32,515 bases of DNA, from the NCBI GenBank assembly GCA_021299555.1, contig JAJTGH010000006.1, positions 1 through 32,515 on the forward strand. Direction: 5' to 3'. The position numbers and the translations under genes are program-made. The notes under the pieces were generated by a model, which did no database searches, was not told the origin of the DNA, and saw only the letters and a list, made by a program, of their open reading frames with translations. Source of the stretch: Comamonadaceae bacterium. Its GTDB lineage: Bacteria > Pseudomonadota > Gammaproteobacteria > Burkholderiales > Burkholderiaceae_C. This document shows, in pieces, positions 1 to 10,311 of this stretch; positions within the stretch are counted from its first letter, which is position 1, and the number at the start of each line of letters is the position of its first letter.

Positions 1-1
1 C

Positions 2-442
2 AAGCGCCCCCTGGCCAGCAGCGGCTGGGCGCGCGACTGGGTGCTCACCACCAACGCCACGCTCCTGCAATCGCGCATGACCGACGGCGCGCGCGAAGGC
101 ATGGCCATACCGGGCCAGCCCAACTATACGGCCAGTGTGGGCGCGGCCAAGCCCATGCGTCGCACCGGCGGCACGTTCGGCGGCTTTTCGGTCTCGCTCA
201 ACGGACCGGCATCTCTGAGCACCCCGGGCATCAGTGGACGCGAGCGTTCGCGCATCACGCTGGACATGCACGTCGGCCACTCGGTGCCGCGCACCGGTTT
301 TTGGCGCGTGGGCATCTACAACCTGGGCGATGCGCCCATTGAGCGCACGCGCACCTACCAAGACTCTGGCAGCAGCATCAGTGAGCGCACCAAGACCTTG
401 TACGCGCCGCGCATCTACGCCTCGATCGGCGCCCAGTTCTGA
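2..442 (+). CDS. C-terminal end of an outer-membrane beta-barrel receptor (TonB-dependent receptor-like), 5' truncated by window edge
   Basis: Open from the window edge to a TGA at 440-442. About 146 residues are visible. The composition is that of alternating beta strands with polar turns, and the protein ends in an aromatic residue (RIYASIGAQF). That is the C-terminal strand signature recognised by the BAM complex in outer-membrane barrels. A stretch near the end (VPRTGFWRVGIYNLGDAP) reads like the last strands of a TonB-dependent receptor, where a 'PRxx...' strand usually closes the barrel. The plug domain and ligand specificity lie outside the window, so the substrate cannot be stated. 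The MFS gene starts 26 nt downstream on the same strand, so the two could be co-transcribed, which would fit an uptake unit. Moderate confidence for barrel, lower for the exact family. Confidence 0.65.
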   Translation, partial: KRPLASSGWARDWVLTTNATLLQSRMTDGAREGMAIPGQPNYTASVGAAKPMRRTGGTFGGFSVSLNGPASLSTPGISGRERSRITLDMHVGHSVPRTGFWRVGIYNLGDAPIERTRTYQDSGSSISERTKTLYAPRIYASIGAQF

Positions 443-468
443 CGCTGCCCCAAGGCAGAGCCCGCCCC

Positions 469-1620
469 ATGCCAGCCCTGCTGTATTTCTTCGCGCTTTG
501 CAATCTGATCATCGGCAGCAGTGCCTTTGTGCTGGGGGGCATCCTTGAGCCCGTCAGCCGAGCGCTGGGGGTGAGCCTGGCGGCCAGCGGGCAAGCCATG
601 ACCGCCTACGCCCTGGCCACCGCCTTGCTGGCACCGCTTCTGATCATGATGACGGTGCGGTGGTCCCGGCATCACAGCATCGCACTGGCCCTGGGTCTGT
701 TCAGCCTGGGCTGCCTGGTTTCGGCTCTGGCCAGTTCTCTGACCGGACTCATAGTCGGGCGGATCATCATGGGTGCAGGGGCCATGTTCAGTGCAGTGGC
801 GTCGGCCACGGCCGTCGGGCTGGTAGCGCCCCTGCAACGCGGCCGAGCCCTGTCGCTGACCAATGTCGGGCAAGGCGTGAGCTATGCGGTGGGCGTGCCC
901 GTGGGCACCTGGCTGGGGCTGGAATACGGCTGGCGCCTGCCCCTGTGGCTGGCCACCGGCGCCAGCCTGGTGATCTGGCTGCTGGCCTGGCGCTGGGTAC
1001 CACGGCGTCTGCACGACACACCTGCCAGCGGCAGCTTGCGCGCGGCCGCCGGCCAGTGGGCGGTGCTGCGGGTCTGGCTGCGCACCCTGCTGCTGTTTGT
1101 GGCCATCTTCGGTATGTTCACCTACATCGGGCCGGTGCTTGTGGCTCTGGGGCAGCTCAGCTCGACCGGACTGGCGGTGGTACTGGCCTGCTTTGGCGTG
1201 GCCGGCGTCGCCGGCACCCTCGCTGGGGGCTGGGCCAGCGATCAATTTGGATCGGTGCGGGTACTGACCTACCAGCTGGTCGTGGTCGGTCTCATGATGG
1301 TGCTGCTGCCCATGACACAAGGCCGTATCGGCCTGACCGTGGCAGCCCTGATGACCTGGGGCCTGCACAGCTTTGGCACCATGGCCCCGCAGCAAAGTCG
1401 CTTGGTGTCGCTCGCGCCCTCGCAGGCACCCATGCTCATGAGCCTGAACAGTTCCATGCTCTACATTGGCTCGGCGCTGGGCGCGATCGTCGGCGGTCTG
1501 GCCATGTCGCACGTGGGCGTGGCCAAGCTGTCATGGGTCGGTGCTCCCTTCGTGGCCCTGTCGCTGCTGACCCTGCTGCCCGACTGGCTGCAAGAAAAAC
1601 GCCGCACCGACCCCGCATGA
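469..1620 (+). CDS. MFS transporter, about 12 TM helices
   Basis: 383 residues made of regularly spaced hydrophobic helices (for example residues 5-27, 45-65, 75-95, 100-120, 135-153, 160-177, 205-228) with the short charged loops typical of the major facilitator superfamily. The loop after helix 2 (MMTVRWSRHHSIALALG) sits where the MFS A-motif lies, though the motif is degenerate. A second half with GWASDQFGSVR (about residues 249-259) matches the equivalent A-like motif between helices 8 and 9. It resembles the drug:H+ antiporter/arabinose-efflux type (AraJ/YdhP-like). The substrate is not inferable. ATG at 469 lies 26 nt after the upstream barrel gene. The stop overlaps the start of the next small ORF (ATGA), implying translational coupling. 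Confidence 0.88.
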   Translation: MPALLYFFALCNLIIGSSAFVLGGILEPVSRALGVSLAASGQAMTAYALATALLAPLLIMMTVRWSRHHSIALALGLFSLGCLVSALASSLTGLIVGRIIMGAGAMFSAVASATAVGLVAPLQRGRALSLTNVGQGVSYAVGVPVGTWLGLEYGWRLPLWLATGASLVIWLLAWRWVPRRLHDTPASGSLRAAAGQWAVLRVWLRTLLLFVAIFGMFTYIGPVLVALGQLSSTGLAVVLACFGVAGVAGTLAGGWASDQFGSVRVLTYQLVVVGLMMVLLPMTQGRIGLTVAALMTWGLHSFGTMAPQQSRLVSLAPSQAPMLMSLNSSMLYIGSALGAIVGGLAMSHVGVAKLSWVGAPFVALSLLTLLPDWLQEKRRTDPA

Positions 1621-1901
1621 ACACCGCCACCGAACAACTCGAACAACTGAGCCAGTTGCTGCAAGGCCTGCGCGAAGGCCGCGCCCGCCTGGAGACTTTG
1701 TGCGACCACGCCTCGGCCGCCGCGCTGCGCCAGGCCTTGCCGCCGCAGTTTTCGGTGGTGCTCGACAAGTTGATCGACAGTCTGCAGTCGTCGGCCCTGT
1801 TGACCGAAGAAAGCTGCTCCTTCAGCCGCGAAGACCTGCTCGACAGCCTGCAAACCTGGATCGACAAGGCGCGCGCCAGACTGGCCACCGGCGGGCCCTA
1901 A
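1617..1901 (+). CDS. Small uncharacterised protein (94 aa), coupled to the MFS gene
   Basis: The ATG at 1617 overlaps the MFS stop codon (ATGA), so translation is probably coupled. The 94-residue product is soluble and helical. It has heptad-like Leu/Gln-rich segments at residues 1-35 (EQLEQLSQLLQGLREGRARL) and an acidic C-terminal half. No catalytic motif or membrane segment is seen. I do not recognise the family. Evidence that it is real: it is the only good ORF between two genes, it has strong codon third-position GC, and its start is placed tightly. An antisense ORF over the same bases is judged a shadow because it breaks the coupling. It converges on the DUF1415 gene, whose stop lies 11 nt away on the other strand. 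Confidence 0.65.
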   Translation: MNTATEQLEQLSQLLQGLREGRARLETLCDHASAAALRQALPPQFSVVLDKLIDSLQSSALLTEESCSFSREDLLDSLQTWIDKARARLATGGP

Positions 1902-1912
1902 GCGGCACAGCC

Positions 1913-2472
1913 TCAAATCTGCAATTGGCGCCAGCCCTGCAGCCCGAGATCCTCGAGCTTTCGGATGTTGTCGCGGTAAATCACATCCGGATCGGCCATG
2001 CTGGCCACCGCGCGCTCCACACTGTCCTCACGCAGCAGGTGTAGGGTGGGATACGGCGACCGATTGGTGTAGTTGCCCATGTCCTCAGGCTCGGTGCCCT
2101 CGAACTGAAAATTCGGGTGGAAGCTGGCGATCTGGATCACGCCCTCAAGCCCGTGCTCGGCCAGCACGCCCTCGGCGATCTCCAGAAAATCATTGAAATC
2201 CAAGAAATCCGGAAACAGCGTGGGGTGGACGATCAGCGTGGTGTCGATCTGCTCGGCCGGCGTGGCCACCAGCAGTTCGAGTTCACGGTCGAGCTCTTCG
2301 AGCAGGTCGTCGATGTGACGGGCCCGACTGAGCACCAGGCGCACCTGGTCGCGGGTGTAGACCGCCTTGGCAAACGGGCACAAATTCAGCCCGATGACTG
2401 CCTTTTCAAGCCAGCTTCGGGTGCGAGCGAGCACCGCATCGTCGCCCGCTGGCGCTGAATCGGCCCCTGGGC

Positions 2473-2476
<4 letters not shown>
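1913..2476 (-). CDS. DUF1415 family protein
   Basis: 187 residues matching the conserved DUF1415 pattern. An N-terminal helix ARTRSWLEKAVIGLNLCPFA carries the family's invariant N-L-C-P-F-A motif. A central acidic segment follows, then FHPNFQF and an NRSPYPTLHLLRE motif near the C-terminus. It is a cytosolic protein of unknown biochemical function, common in beta- and gammaproteobacteria. The start is GTG at 2476, overlapping the ettA stop by GTGA, with an AAGG Shine-Dalgarno-like sequence inside the end of ettA. Synthesis is therefore probably coupled to EttA. Confidence 0.9.
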
Positions 2477-4134
<1,658 letters not shown>

Positions 4135-4736
4135 GGTGTGGTGAAAATGTGGTGCTCTTCAGGCCAGGGGACGCGCCGTGTACCAGGAGGCGCAAAGCAG
4201 GAACCGCCTGCTCACGCGTCAACGCGCCATTATCCCCTTTCAGTGATTCCCGCTCAGTGATCCACGTTCAGCGCGGCGGGGGCCTGGGGCGGCTACTTGA
4301 ACGCATGCACGCCCTACACCGGCAGCATGCCCAGCATGTGTTGCAAAAACACCTGCATGTTGGCGTGGTCACCCTCGCCGGCTTCACGCGGGACCAGCAG
4401 CAGGTACACGCCGGTTTGCTGCAGCTCGGGCCGGGTGCTGACCCTGACCCAGATTCCTTATCGCTCAAAAGTAGGAATTTCCGAACAAATCGGCTTGTCT
4501 TAGAGAGCTCATCGTTCAACTTCTTCAATAAATGTGCCTAAGATCGGCTGCCACCCATTCCGTGTCACAATGCGTCACCGCCGGCCTCCAGTTGCCGCGG
4601 CATCAGCACTCGTGCTGGGAGATGCGGACCACGTCCGCGCAAGCCCTCCCTCCCTTGACCCCTTCGGCCTGGACTGGCGACCGCTGCAAAACGGTTGACA
4701 AGCCGAACCCTGCGCCCGGTGGGCGCTTTTAAATCA
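4135..4736. other. Divergent intergenic region between ettA and rhlE (602 nt)
   Basis: No complete gene is convincing here. The left part must hold the ettA promoter on the minus strand; a GATAAT -10-like hexamer reads on that strand at 4228-4233, without a clear -35. The middle (4314-4457) has a codon-biased minus-strand stretch described separately as a gene relic. The right part, 4450-4530, is noticeably AT-richer than the surroundings. It contains an AGGAAT/ATTCCT inverted pair at 4453-4478. The rhlE leader follows; no strong Shine-Dalgarno sequence is seen in front of its ATG. Confidence 0.5.
4314..4457 (-). pseudogene. Possible C-terminal relic of a coding sequence (47 codons, no start)
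   Basis: On the minus strand one frame is open from about 4457 to a TAG at 4314-4316. It reads as plausible protein (VSTRPELQQTGVYLLLVPRE, then GEGDHANMQVFLQHMLGML). Third codon positions are mostly G or C, like neighbouring real genes; the other frames give Cys/Arg-rich nonsense or stops. There is no start codon context, and the sequence upstream of 4457 turns AT-rich and non-coding. I read it as the remnant of a gene whose 5' part was deleted. The parent family is not recognised. A chance open frame remains possible. Confidence 0.3.
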
Positions 4737-6434
4737 ATGACTTTTGAAGAACTGAACTTGGCTCCGGCCATCGTCAAGGCCGTGCGCGAGCAAGGCTATG
4801 ACACCCCCACCCCCATTCAGGCACAGGCCATTCCGGCCGTGCTCAAGGGCGGTGACTTGCTTGGCGGTGCACAAACCGGCACCGGCAAGACAGCAGCCTT
4901 TACGCTGCCGATGCTGCAATTGCTGTCAAGCCGCGAACGCACCAAGGACAGGCGCGGTGCCAATGCGGTGCGCGCGCTCATTCTCACTCCCACCCGCGAG
5001 CTCGCCGCTCAGGTTGAAGAGAGCGTACGCACCTACGGCAAATACCTGGATTTGAAGTCCATGGTGATGTTTGGCGGCGTGGGCATGAGCCCGCAGATCT
5101 CGCAACTGCGCAGCGGCGTGGACATTCTGGTGGCCACCCCCGGCCGCTTGCTCGATCATGCTGGCCAAGGCACGCTGGACCTGAGCAAGGTCGAGATCCT
5201 GGTGCTCGATGAGGCCGACCGCATGCTCGACATGGGCTTCATCCATGACATCAAGAAGGTGCTGGCGCTGGTGCCCAAACAGAAGCAGTCGCTGCTGTTT
5301 TCCGCCACCTTCAGCGACGAGATCCGCGATCTGGCCAATGGCCTGCTGCGTGATCCCGAGCATATTCAAGTCACGCCACGCAACACCACGGTGCAGCGCA
5401 TCGAGCAGACCATACACCCGGTCGGGCGCGGCAAGAAAAAAGCGCTGCTGGCACACATCATCAACGAGCGCAACTGGAGCCAGGTGCTGGTGTTCACCCG
5501 CACCAAGTTTGGCGCCAACAATGTGGCCGAGTACCTGACGAAAAACGGCATCACCGCGATGGCGCTGCACGGCAACAAGAGCCAGACTGCACGCACGCAG
5601 GCGCTCGGCGGCTTCAAGAGCGGCGATATCCGCGCGCTGGTGGCGACTGACATTGCAGCCCGTGGCATTGATATTGACGAATTGCCACACGTGGTCAACT
5701 ACGAGATCCCGAACATCAGCGAGGACTATGTCCACCGCATCGGTCGAACCGGCCGTGCGGGTAACAGCGGCCAGGCCATCAGCTTCGTTTGTCTGGACGA
5801 AGAGGGTTTCATGCAGGACATTGAGCGCTTTACCCGCCAGACCATCGAAAAAGTGGTCGTGCCGGGCTTTGAGGCCGAGCCCGATGAGCGGGCCGAGCCG
5901 ATCGCCATGGGGCGACAGACCCTGTGGGGCGGGCTGGGCAAGCCACCGAGCCGCGAGGTGATGGCTGCGGCAGCCAAAGCAGCGCGCAGTGAGATGATGG
6001 AGCGCATCCGCGCCAACAAGGGCGCAGCCGGTGGCTCTGGTGGAACAGGGCGGGGTCAAGCCAGGCCCGCTCAGGGATCGGGCGGGCGCAGTGGTGGCGG
6101 CCAGGCGCAGCGCAGCGGTGCAGGTGGGTCAAGCGGCCAGCGCTCGCCCCATGCGCCGCGACAAGGCCAAGGGCTGGGGCAAGGACATTCGGCGGGGCAA
6201 GGCGCGGCGCGCAGCGCCAATGTGGCACCGCGCCAGCAGCGCAGCCACGACGACGAGGCTCAGCCACGCTCGCACCTGTCATCGGGCTTTCCGTCGTCGG
6301 GCTTGCCGGCAAGCCGTGGCGGTTATCGGGGCGGCGGTGGCGGTGGTGGTGGTGGCCGCAGCGGCGGCGGCGGCAATCGCAGCGGCCGATCGGGCGGCGG
6401 TGGTCGCTCAGGTGGCGGCGGCTACGGCTACTGA
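4737..6434 (+). CDS. rhlE: DEAD-box ATP-dependent RNA helicase RhlE with long Gly/Arg-rich tail
   Basis: 565 residues from ATG 4737. A TTG 42 nt upstream is in frame, but MTFEEL is the usual start of this family. The Q motif is followed by motif I AQTGTGKT, Ia PTRELAAQ, Ib TPGR, II DEAD ([14 protein letters not shown]), [17 protein letters not shown] and [12 protein letters not shown]. The core ends near residue 390. The last ~140 residues are disordered and basic, finishing in long Gly runs with Arg/Ser (for example [14 protein letters not shown]). RhlE-type helicases remodel structured RNA in ribosome assembly and with the RNA degradosome; the tail probably binds RNA non-specifically. Single-gene unit, convergent with livF. 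Confidence 0.93.
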   Translation: MTFEELNLAPAIVKAVREQGYDTPTPIQAQAIPAVLKGGDLLGGAQTGTGKTAAFTLPMLQLLSSRERTKDRRGANAVRALILTPTRELAAQVEESVRTYGKYLDLKSMVMFGGVGMSPQISQLRSGVDILVATPGRLLDHAGQGTLDLSKVEILVLDEADRMLDMGFIHDIKKVLALVPKQKQSLLFSATFSDEIRDLANGLLRDPEHIQVTPRNTTVQRIEQTIHPVGRGKKKALLAHIINERNWSQVLVFTRTKFGANNVAEYLTKNGITAMALHGNKSQTARTQALGGFKSGDIRALVATDIAARGIDIDELPHVVNYEIPNISEDYVHRIGRTGRAGNSGQAISFVCLDEEGFMQDIERFTRQTIEKVVVPGFEAEPDERAEPIAMGRQTLWGGLGKPPSREVMAAAAKAARSEMMERIRANKGAAGGSGGTGRGQARPAQGSGGRSGGGQAQRSGAGGSSGQRSPHAPRQGQGLGQGHSAGQGAARSANVAPRQQRSHDDEAQPRSHLSSGFPSSGLPASRGGYRGGGGGGGGGRSGGGGNRSGRSGGGGRSGGGGYGY

Positions 6435-6444
6435 GCTTGCTGCC

Positions 6445-6460
6445 TCTGCCTTCAGGCAGA
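6445..6460. terminator. Hairpin between convergent rhlE and livF
   Basis: TCTGCC-TTCA-GGCAGA forms a perfect 6-bp stem with a 4-nt loop, 10 nt after the rhlE stop and 28 nt before the livF stop. No T-tract follows on either strand, so it may only stabilise 3' ends or be part of a factor-dependent terminator. Confidence 0.3.
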
Positions 6461-6487
6461 CGGTTGCGCCGAGGGCTCAGCCCCGGC

Positions 6488-7204
6488 TCACTCGCCCAGG
6501 TAGGCGGCGCGCACCCTCGGGTCGACGAGCAGGTCTTTGGCTGGGCCAGTCATGGTCAGCAGGCCCGACTCCATGACGTAGGCGCGGTCTGCGATCTTCA
6601 GGGCCCGACTGGCGTTTTGCTCGACCAACAAGACCGTCACGCCTTGCGTGTACACGTCTTTGACCACCTCAAAGATCTTGTCGACCATGATGGGCGACAG
6701 TCCCATGGAAGGCTCGTCGAGCAGCAACACCTTGGGCCGACTCATCAAAGCGCGGCCCATGGCCAGCATCTGCTGCTCGCCACCCGACATGGTGCCCGCA
6801 AGCTGATCACGGCGCTCCTTGAGCCGAGGAAACAGCGTGAACACCTTGTCAATGTCAGCGTCAACGCCTGCACCGTCTGCACGGATATAGGCACCCATTT
6901 GCAGGTTTTCGGTGATGGTCATGCGCGTGAACACGCCCCGACCTTCGGGCACCATGGCCAGGCCAGACTTAACCAAATCCCAGGCCCCCTGGCCGCGGAT
7001 GCTCTGGCCCAGATACTCGATGTCACCCTCAAGCAGGGGCAAAGAGCCGGTGATGGCTTTCATGGTGGAGGTCTTGCCCGCACCGTTGGAGCCAATGAGG
7101 GTCACCAGCTCTCCCTCGCGAACCTCAAGGTCCACACCCTTGACGGCCTGTATGCCGCCGTAGGCCACTTTCAAGCCTTTGACTTTGAGCAGTGTCTGTG
7201 GCAT
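6488..7204 (-). CDS. livF: Branched-chain amino-acid-type ABC transporter ATPase LivF
   Basis: 238 residues from ATG 7204 (MPQTLLKVKGLKVAYGGIQA). A longer frame reaches into livG, but its first 49 codons are the livG antiframe and are rejected. Walker A GSNGAGKTS, signature MSGGEQQM and Walker B VLLLDEPSMGLSP are typical of LivF, as is MVPEGRGVFTRMT. It powers import together with LivG. One base separates the livG stop from the start, so this is the last gene of livH-M-G-F. Substrate could be branched-chain amino acids or a related compound (amides, aromatic acids, urea), as the family is used for all of these. Confidence 0.94.
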   Translation of the reverse strand: MPQTLLKVKGLKVAYGGIQAVKGVDLEVREGELVTLIGSNGAGKTSTMKAITGSLPLLEGDIEYLGQSIRGQGAWDLVKSGLAMVPEGRGVFTRMTITENLQMGAYIRADGAGVDADIDKVFTLFPRLKERRDQLAGTMSGGEQQMLAMGRALMSRPKVLLLDEPSMGLSPIMVDKIFEVVKDVYTQGVTVLLVEQNASRALKIADRAYVMESGLLTMTGPAKDLLVDPRVRAAYLGE

Positions 7205-7205
7205 T

Positions 7206-7976
7206 TCAGTGGCCCCCCGTGCCCAAGTAGGCTTCGATGACTTTTTGATCTTTCTGCACGTCGGCCGGCACGCCTTCGGCAATCTGCTTTCCGTAATCGA
7301 GCACCGTGACCCGGTCACACAACCCCATGACGAGCTTGACGTCGTGTTCAATGATCAGCACTGTGCGCTGATCGCGGCGGATGCGATCAATCAGCTCGCG
7401 CAGTTGCACTTTTTCCGTGGCATTCATGCCAGCGGCCGGCTCGTCCAAGGCAACGAGTTCGGGGTCGGTGGCCAGGGCGCGGGCGATTTCAAGACGCCGC
7501 TGATCGCCATAACTCAGGGTGCGGGCTTTGTAGTCGGCGTAGCGGCCGATGCCCACATAGTCAAGCAATTCGTGGGCGCGCTGCGCAATGGCCTCCTCCT
7601 CGGCGCGAAAGCCGGAGGTGCGCAAAATCGCCCCGACCAGGCCCGAGTGGGTGCGCACGTGGCGCCCGACCATGACGTTTTCCAGCGCAGTCATATCGGC
7701 AAACAATCTGATGTTCTGGAAAGTGCGGGCAATACCGGCCCTGGCCACCTCGTGCACAGCCGTCGGCGTGTAAGGCTTGCCAGCGAGCATGAAGCTGCCC
7801 GAATCGGGGGCATACAAACCGGTGAGCACATTGAAAAACGTGGTCTTGCCGGCGCCATTGGGACCAATGAGCCCATAGACCTGACCGCGCTCGATGCGGA
7901 TGCCGACATCGGAGAGCGCTTGCAAGCCGCCAAAGCGCTTGGAGGCGCCTTTGACTTCAAGAATGGGATGGTTCAT
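7206..7976 (-). CDS. livG: Branched-chain amino-acid-type ABC transporter ATPase LivG
   Basis: 256 residues from ATG 7976 (MNHPILEVKGASKRFGGLQA); the extra 21 codons upstream belong to the livM end. Walker A GPNGAGKTT, followed by FFNVLTGLYAPDSG. The LivG-specific region GIARTFQNIRLFADMTALENVMVG, the signature LSYGDQRRLEIARAL and Walker B LVALDEPAAGMN are all present. The Tyr in LSYGDQ is usual for LivG. It pairs with LivF on the LivHM membrane dimer. Two bases separate it from the livM stop. Confidence 0.95.
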   Translation of the reverse strand: MNHPILEVKGASKRFGGLQALSDVGIRIERGQVYGLIGPNGAGKTTFFNVLTGLYAPDSGSFMLAGKPYTPTAVHEVARAGIARTFQNIRLFADMTALENVMVGRHVRTHSGLVGAILRTSGFRAEEEAIAQRAHELLDYVGIGRYADYKARTLSYGDQRRLEIARALATDPELVALDEPAAGMNATEKVQLRELIDRIRRDQRTVLIIEHDVKLVMGLCDRVTVLDYGKQIAEGVPADVQKDQKVIEAYLGTGGH

Positions 7977-7978
7977 GT

Positions 7979-9076
7979 TCAGACCCCCCCTTGACGATCG
8001 ACTTTGCTCAGCGACTGCCCGTGCTCGGGCGCAGGCCACAGACCGCGCGGTCGCACGAGCATGATGGCAATCATGGCCAAGGCGATGAGCAGTTGGCGCA
8101 AGATGGCTGAATCGAGCCGTCCGTCGGTCATGGCCTGCAAGGGCCCGGCCACATGACGCAGCACCTCGGGCAGGGCAGAGAGCAAGAGCGCTCCCAAAAT
8201 CACGCCGGGCAAGTGGCCGATGCCACCGAGCACCACCATGGCCACGATCATCACCGACTCCATCAGGCTGAAGGACTCGGGCGAGACAAAGCCCTGGAAG
8301 GCGGCAAACATGGCGCCCGAAACGCCGCCAAATGTGGCTCCCATGCCAAAGGCCAACAGCTTGAGGTTGCGGGTGTTGATGCCCATGGCCTTGGCCGCTG
8401 TCTCGTCTTCACGTATGGCCATCCAGGCCCGCCCGATGCGCGATTGCTCAAGCCGGTGACAGATGATGACCGAGACCACCACCAGCGCCAAAAACAGGTA
8501 GTAGTAGAGGCTGACCGAGTTGATGGTCACAGGGCCAATTTCCAGCGCCCGACTCATCTTGACGCCAAACAAGGTGATCCCATCAATCTGGCTGATGCCC
8601 TTGGGGCCGTTGGTCAGGTTGATCGGACGATCCAGGTTGTTGAGAAACACCCGGATGATCTCTCCAAAGCCCAGGGTGACGATGGCCAGATAGTCACCGC
8701 GCAACTTGAGTGTGGGCGCACCAAGAAGCACCCCGAACACGGCCGCCAGCACGGCGGCCAAAGGGATCACCACCCAGATGGGCAAATGCAATCCGTTGGG
8801 AAAGTTCGCTGCAATGAAGGGGAAGGCATCGGCCAGGTGGGGCGATGCGAGCAGCGCAAACAAATAACCGCCGACCGCAAAAAACGCCACATAGCCCAGA
8901 TCGAGCAAGCCTGCGTAGCCCACCACAATGTTGAGCCCCAGAGCCAGCAAAATATAGAGCAAGGCCATGTCCACGATGCGCACCCATGCATTGCCGAAGG
9001 GCTGCAATGCCAAAGGAAGCACCAGCAGCAAAACGGCTGCGACGATGAAGGTCAGGAGACGATGTTGTTTCATCAT
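7979..9076 (-). CDS. livM: Branched-chain amino-acid-type ABC transporter permease LivM
   Basis: 365 residues with about 9 to 10 hydrophobic helices, starting with residues 8-27 and 33-50. The LivM hallmark LGLNIVVGYAGLLDLGYVAF is present, as is the cytoplasmic coupling segment RIGRAWMAIREDETAAKAMG that contacts the ATPase. ATG at 9076 is preceded by a good Shine-Dalgarno GGAGAG at 6-nt spacing. It forms the membrane pore with LivH, whose stop is 12 nt upstream. Confidence 0.95.
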   Translation of the reverse strand: MMKQHRLLTFIVAAVLLLVLPLALQPFGNAWVRIVDMALLYILLALGLNIVVGYAGLLDLGYVAFFAVGGYLFALLASPHLADAFPFIAANFPNGLHLPIWVVIPLAAVLAAVFGVLLGAPTLKLRGDYLAIVTLGFGEIIRVFLNNLDRPINLTNGPKGISQIDGITLFGVKMSRALEIGPVTINSVSLYYYLFLALVVVSVIICHRLEQSRIGRAWMAIREDETAAKAMGINTRNLKLLAFGMGATFGGVSGAMFAAFQGFVSPESFSLMESVMIVAMVVLGGIGHLPGVILGALLLSALPEVLRHVAGPLQAMTDGRLDSAILRQLLIALAMIAIMLVRPRGLWPAPEHGQSLSKVDRQGGV

Positions 9077-9088
9077 GATCGGCTCTCC

Positions 9089-10018
9089 TCAGGCTCGGTC
9101 GGCCACACGCTCACCGAGCAAGCCCGACGGTCGCAAGGTCAAGACGACGATGAGCACCATGAACGCAAAGATGTCGACATACTGGCTGCCCAGAAAACCA
9201 CCGGTCAGTGGACCTATGTAGCCCGCGCCGATCGACTCGATCAGACCCAACAAGATGCCACCGATCACCGCACCCTGCAAATTGCCTATGCCTCCAAAGA
9301 CAGCGGCCGTGAAAGCCTTCAAGCCGGGCAAGAACCCCATGGTGTGCTGGGCCGTTCCGTAGTTCGAGGCGTACATCACGCCGGCAATGGCCGCCAGCAC
9401 CGCCCCGATGATGAAGGTGGCCGAAATCACGGTGTCGGGTCGCACACCCATGAGGGCAGCAACCCGCGGGTTCTCGGCGGTGGCCCGCATGGCTCGCCCC
9501 AAGCGGGTGTGATTGACGATGTACATCAAAATGGCCAGCGAGATGGCAGTGAGCGCCAAGATGCAGATCTGAGTGACCGTGATGACCGCACCTGCAATCT
9601 CAATGGGCGCACTGGGCAAGAGCGTCGGGTAAGACTTGTAGTTGGGCTTCCAGATCATCATGGCCAGAGTCTGCAGCAAGATGGACATGCCGATGGCGGT
9701 GATCAAGGGAGCCAGCTTGGTCGAGTTGCGCAGGGGGCGGTAGGCAATTTTTTCGATTGCGAAATTGAGCGCAGCGCACACCACGCAGGCAATGCAAAGT
9801 GCGATCAGCAGAATCAGCCAGCCGGGCGTGCCAGTCATCGACTCCTGCATCCAAACGATGATGGTCCAGCTGGTCAGGGCACCGACCATGAGCACTTCAC
9901 CATGGGCAAAGTTGATCAGGTTGATGATGCCGTAGACCATGGTGTAGCCCAGCGCGATCAGGGCGTACATGCTGCCGAGCACCAGACCATTGATGATCTG
10001 CTGTAGCAATACTTCCAT
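9089..10018 (-). CDS. livH: Branched-chain amino-acid-type ABC transporter permease LivH
   Basis: 309 residues from ATG 10018 (MEVLLQQIINGLVLGSMYAL). A long in-frame extension upstream is non-coding in character. A GGAGAAGA Shine-Dalgarno sequence precedes the ATG. Family motifs are ALGYTMVYGIINLINFAHGE, the coupling loop TRLGRAMRATAENPRVAALMG and GGIGNLQGAVIGG. It is first gene of the liv unit. The 293-nt gap upstream has a TACAAT -10-like hexamer on the minus strand at 10153-10158 but no convincing -35. No periplasmic binding protein gene (livK) is in the window, so the receptor must be encoded elsewhere. Confidence 0.95.
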   Translation of the reverse strand: MEVLLQQIINGLVLGSMYALIALGYTMVYGIINLINFAHGEVLMVGALTSWTIIVWMQESMTGTPGWLILLIALCIACVVCAALNFAIEKIAYRPLRNSTKLAPLITAIGMSILLQTLAMMIWKPNYKSYPTLLPSAPIEIAGAVITVTQICILALTAISLAILMYIVNHTRLGRAMRATAENPRVAALMGVRPDTVISATFIIGAVLAAIAGVMYASNYGTAQHTMGFLPGLKAFTAAVFGGIGNLQGAVIGGILLGLIESIGAGYIGPLTGGFLGSQYVDIFAFMVLIVVLTLRPSGLLGERVADRA

Positions 10019-10275
10019 AAAATCTTCTCCGACTTGGGTAGGCGATGTATTGCCAGGTCCAGCCGCGCCTTGTGGGCACCGGCCTTTCAGCTGGCAAAAA
10101 GCCCGTCTTTGAACCACCCGCGTGGGCCGGCGGTCAGACGAGCTACGCGCAAATTGTAGTGATTCAGCGCAAGCCATCCCATCAGGGCAGAAGGGGTTTA
10201 CCCGGGGAGTTTGTGATATTGCTGCTCGCAACTCGACTCCATGAGTGCTATGCCTACGGCATCAGAGCAGCTAAT

Positions 10276-10311
10276 GAAAAATTCCTCGGCTCGTTCGGGT
10301 AGGAATTTTTC
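10276..10311. terminator. Perfect 11-bp inverted repeat directly after rarA, probable bidirectional-type terminator
   Basis: GAAAAATTCCT (10276-10286) and AGGAATTTTTC (10301-10311) are perfect complements separated by 14 nt. The right arm abuts the rarA stop codon (10312-10314). On the minus strand the hairpin is followed by, and partly contains, a T5 run. This is weak for an intrinsic terminator because the stem is AT-rich, but the position between rarA and livH fits. Its AGGAAT/ATTCCT core with 14-nt spacer recurs at 4453-4478. Confidence 0.45.

Noticed and set aside
6320-6434. Tandem GGC/GGT repeats as a possible repeat array or CRISPR-like element
   Set aside because: They are in-frame Gly/Arg/Ser codons of the rhlE tail, not spaced identical repeats.
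8153-10006. 617-codon plus-strand ORF antisense to livM-livH
   Set aside because: Composition is His/Gln/Asp/Arg repeats typical of antisense to membrane proteins; livM and livH are certain on the other strand.
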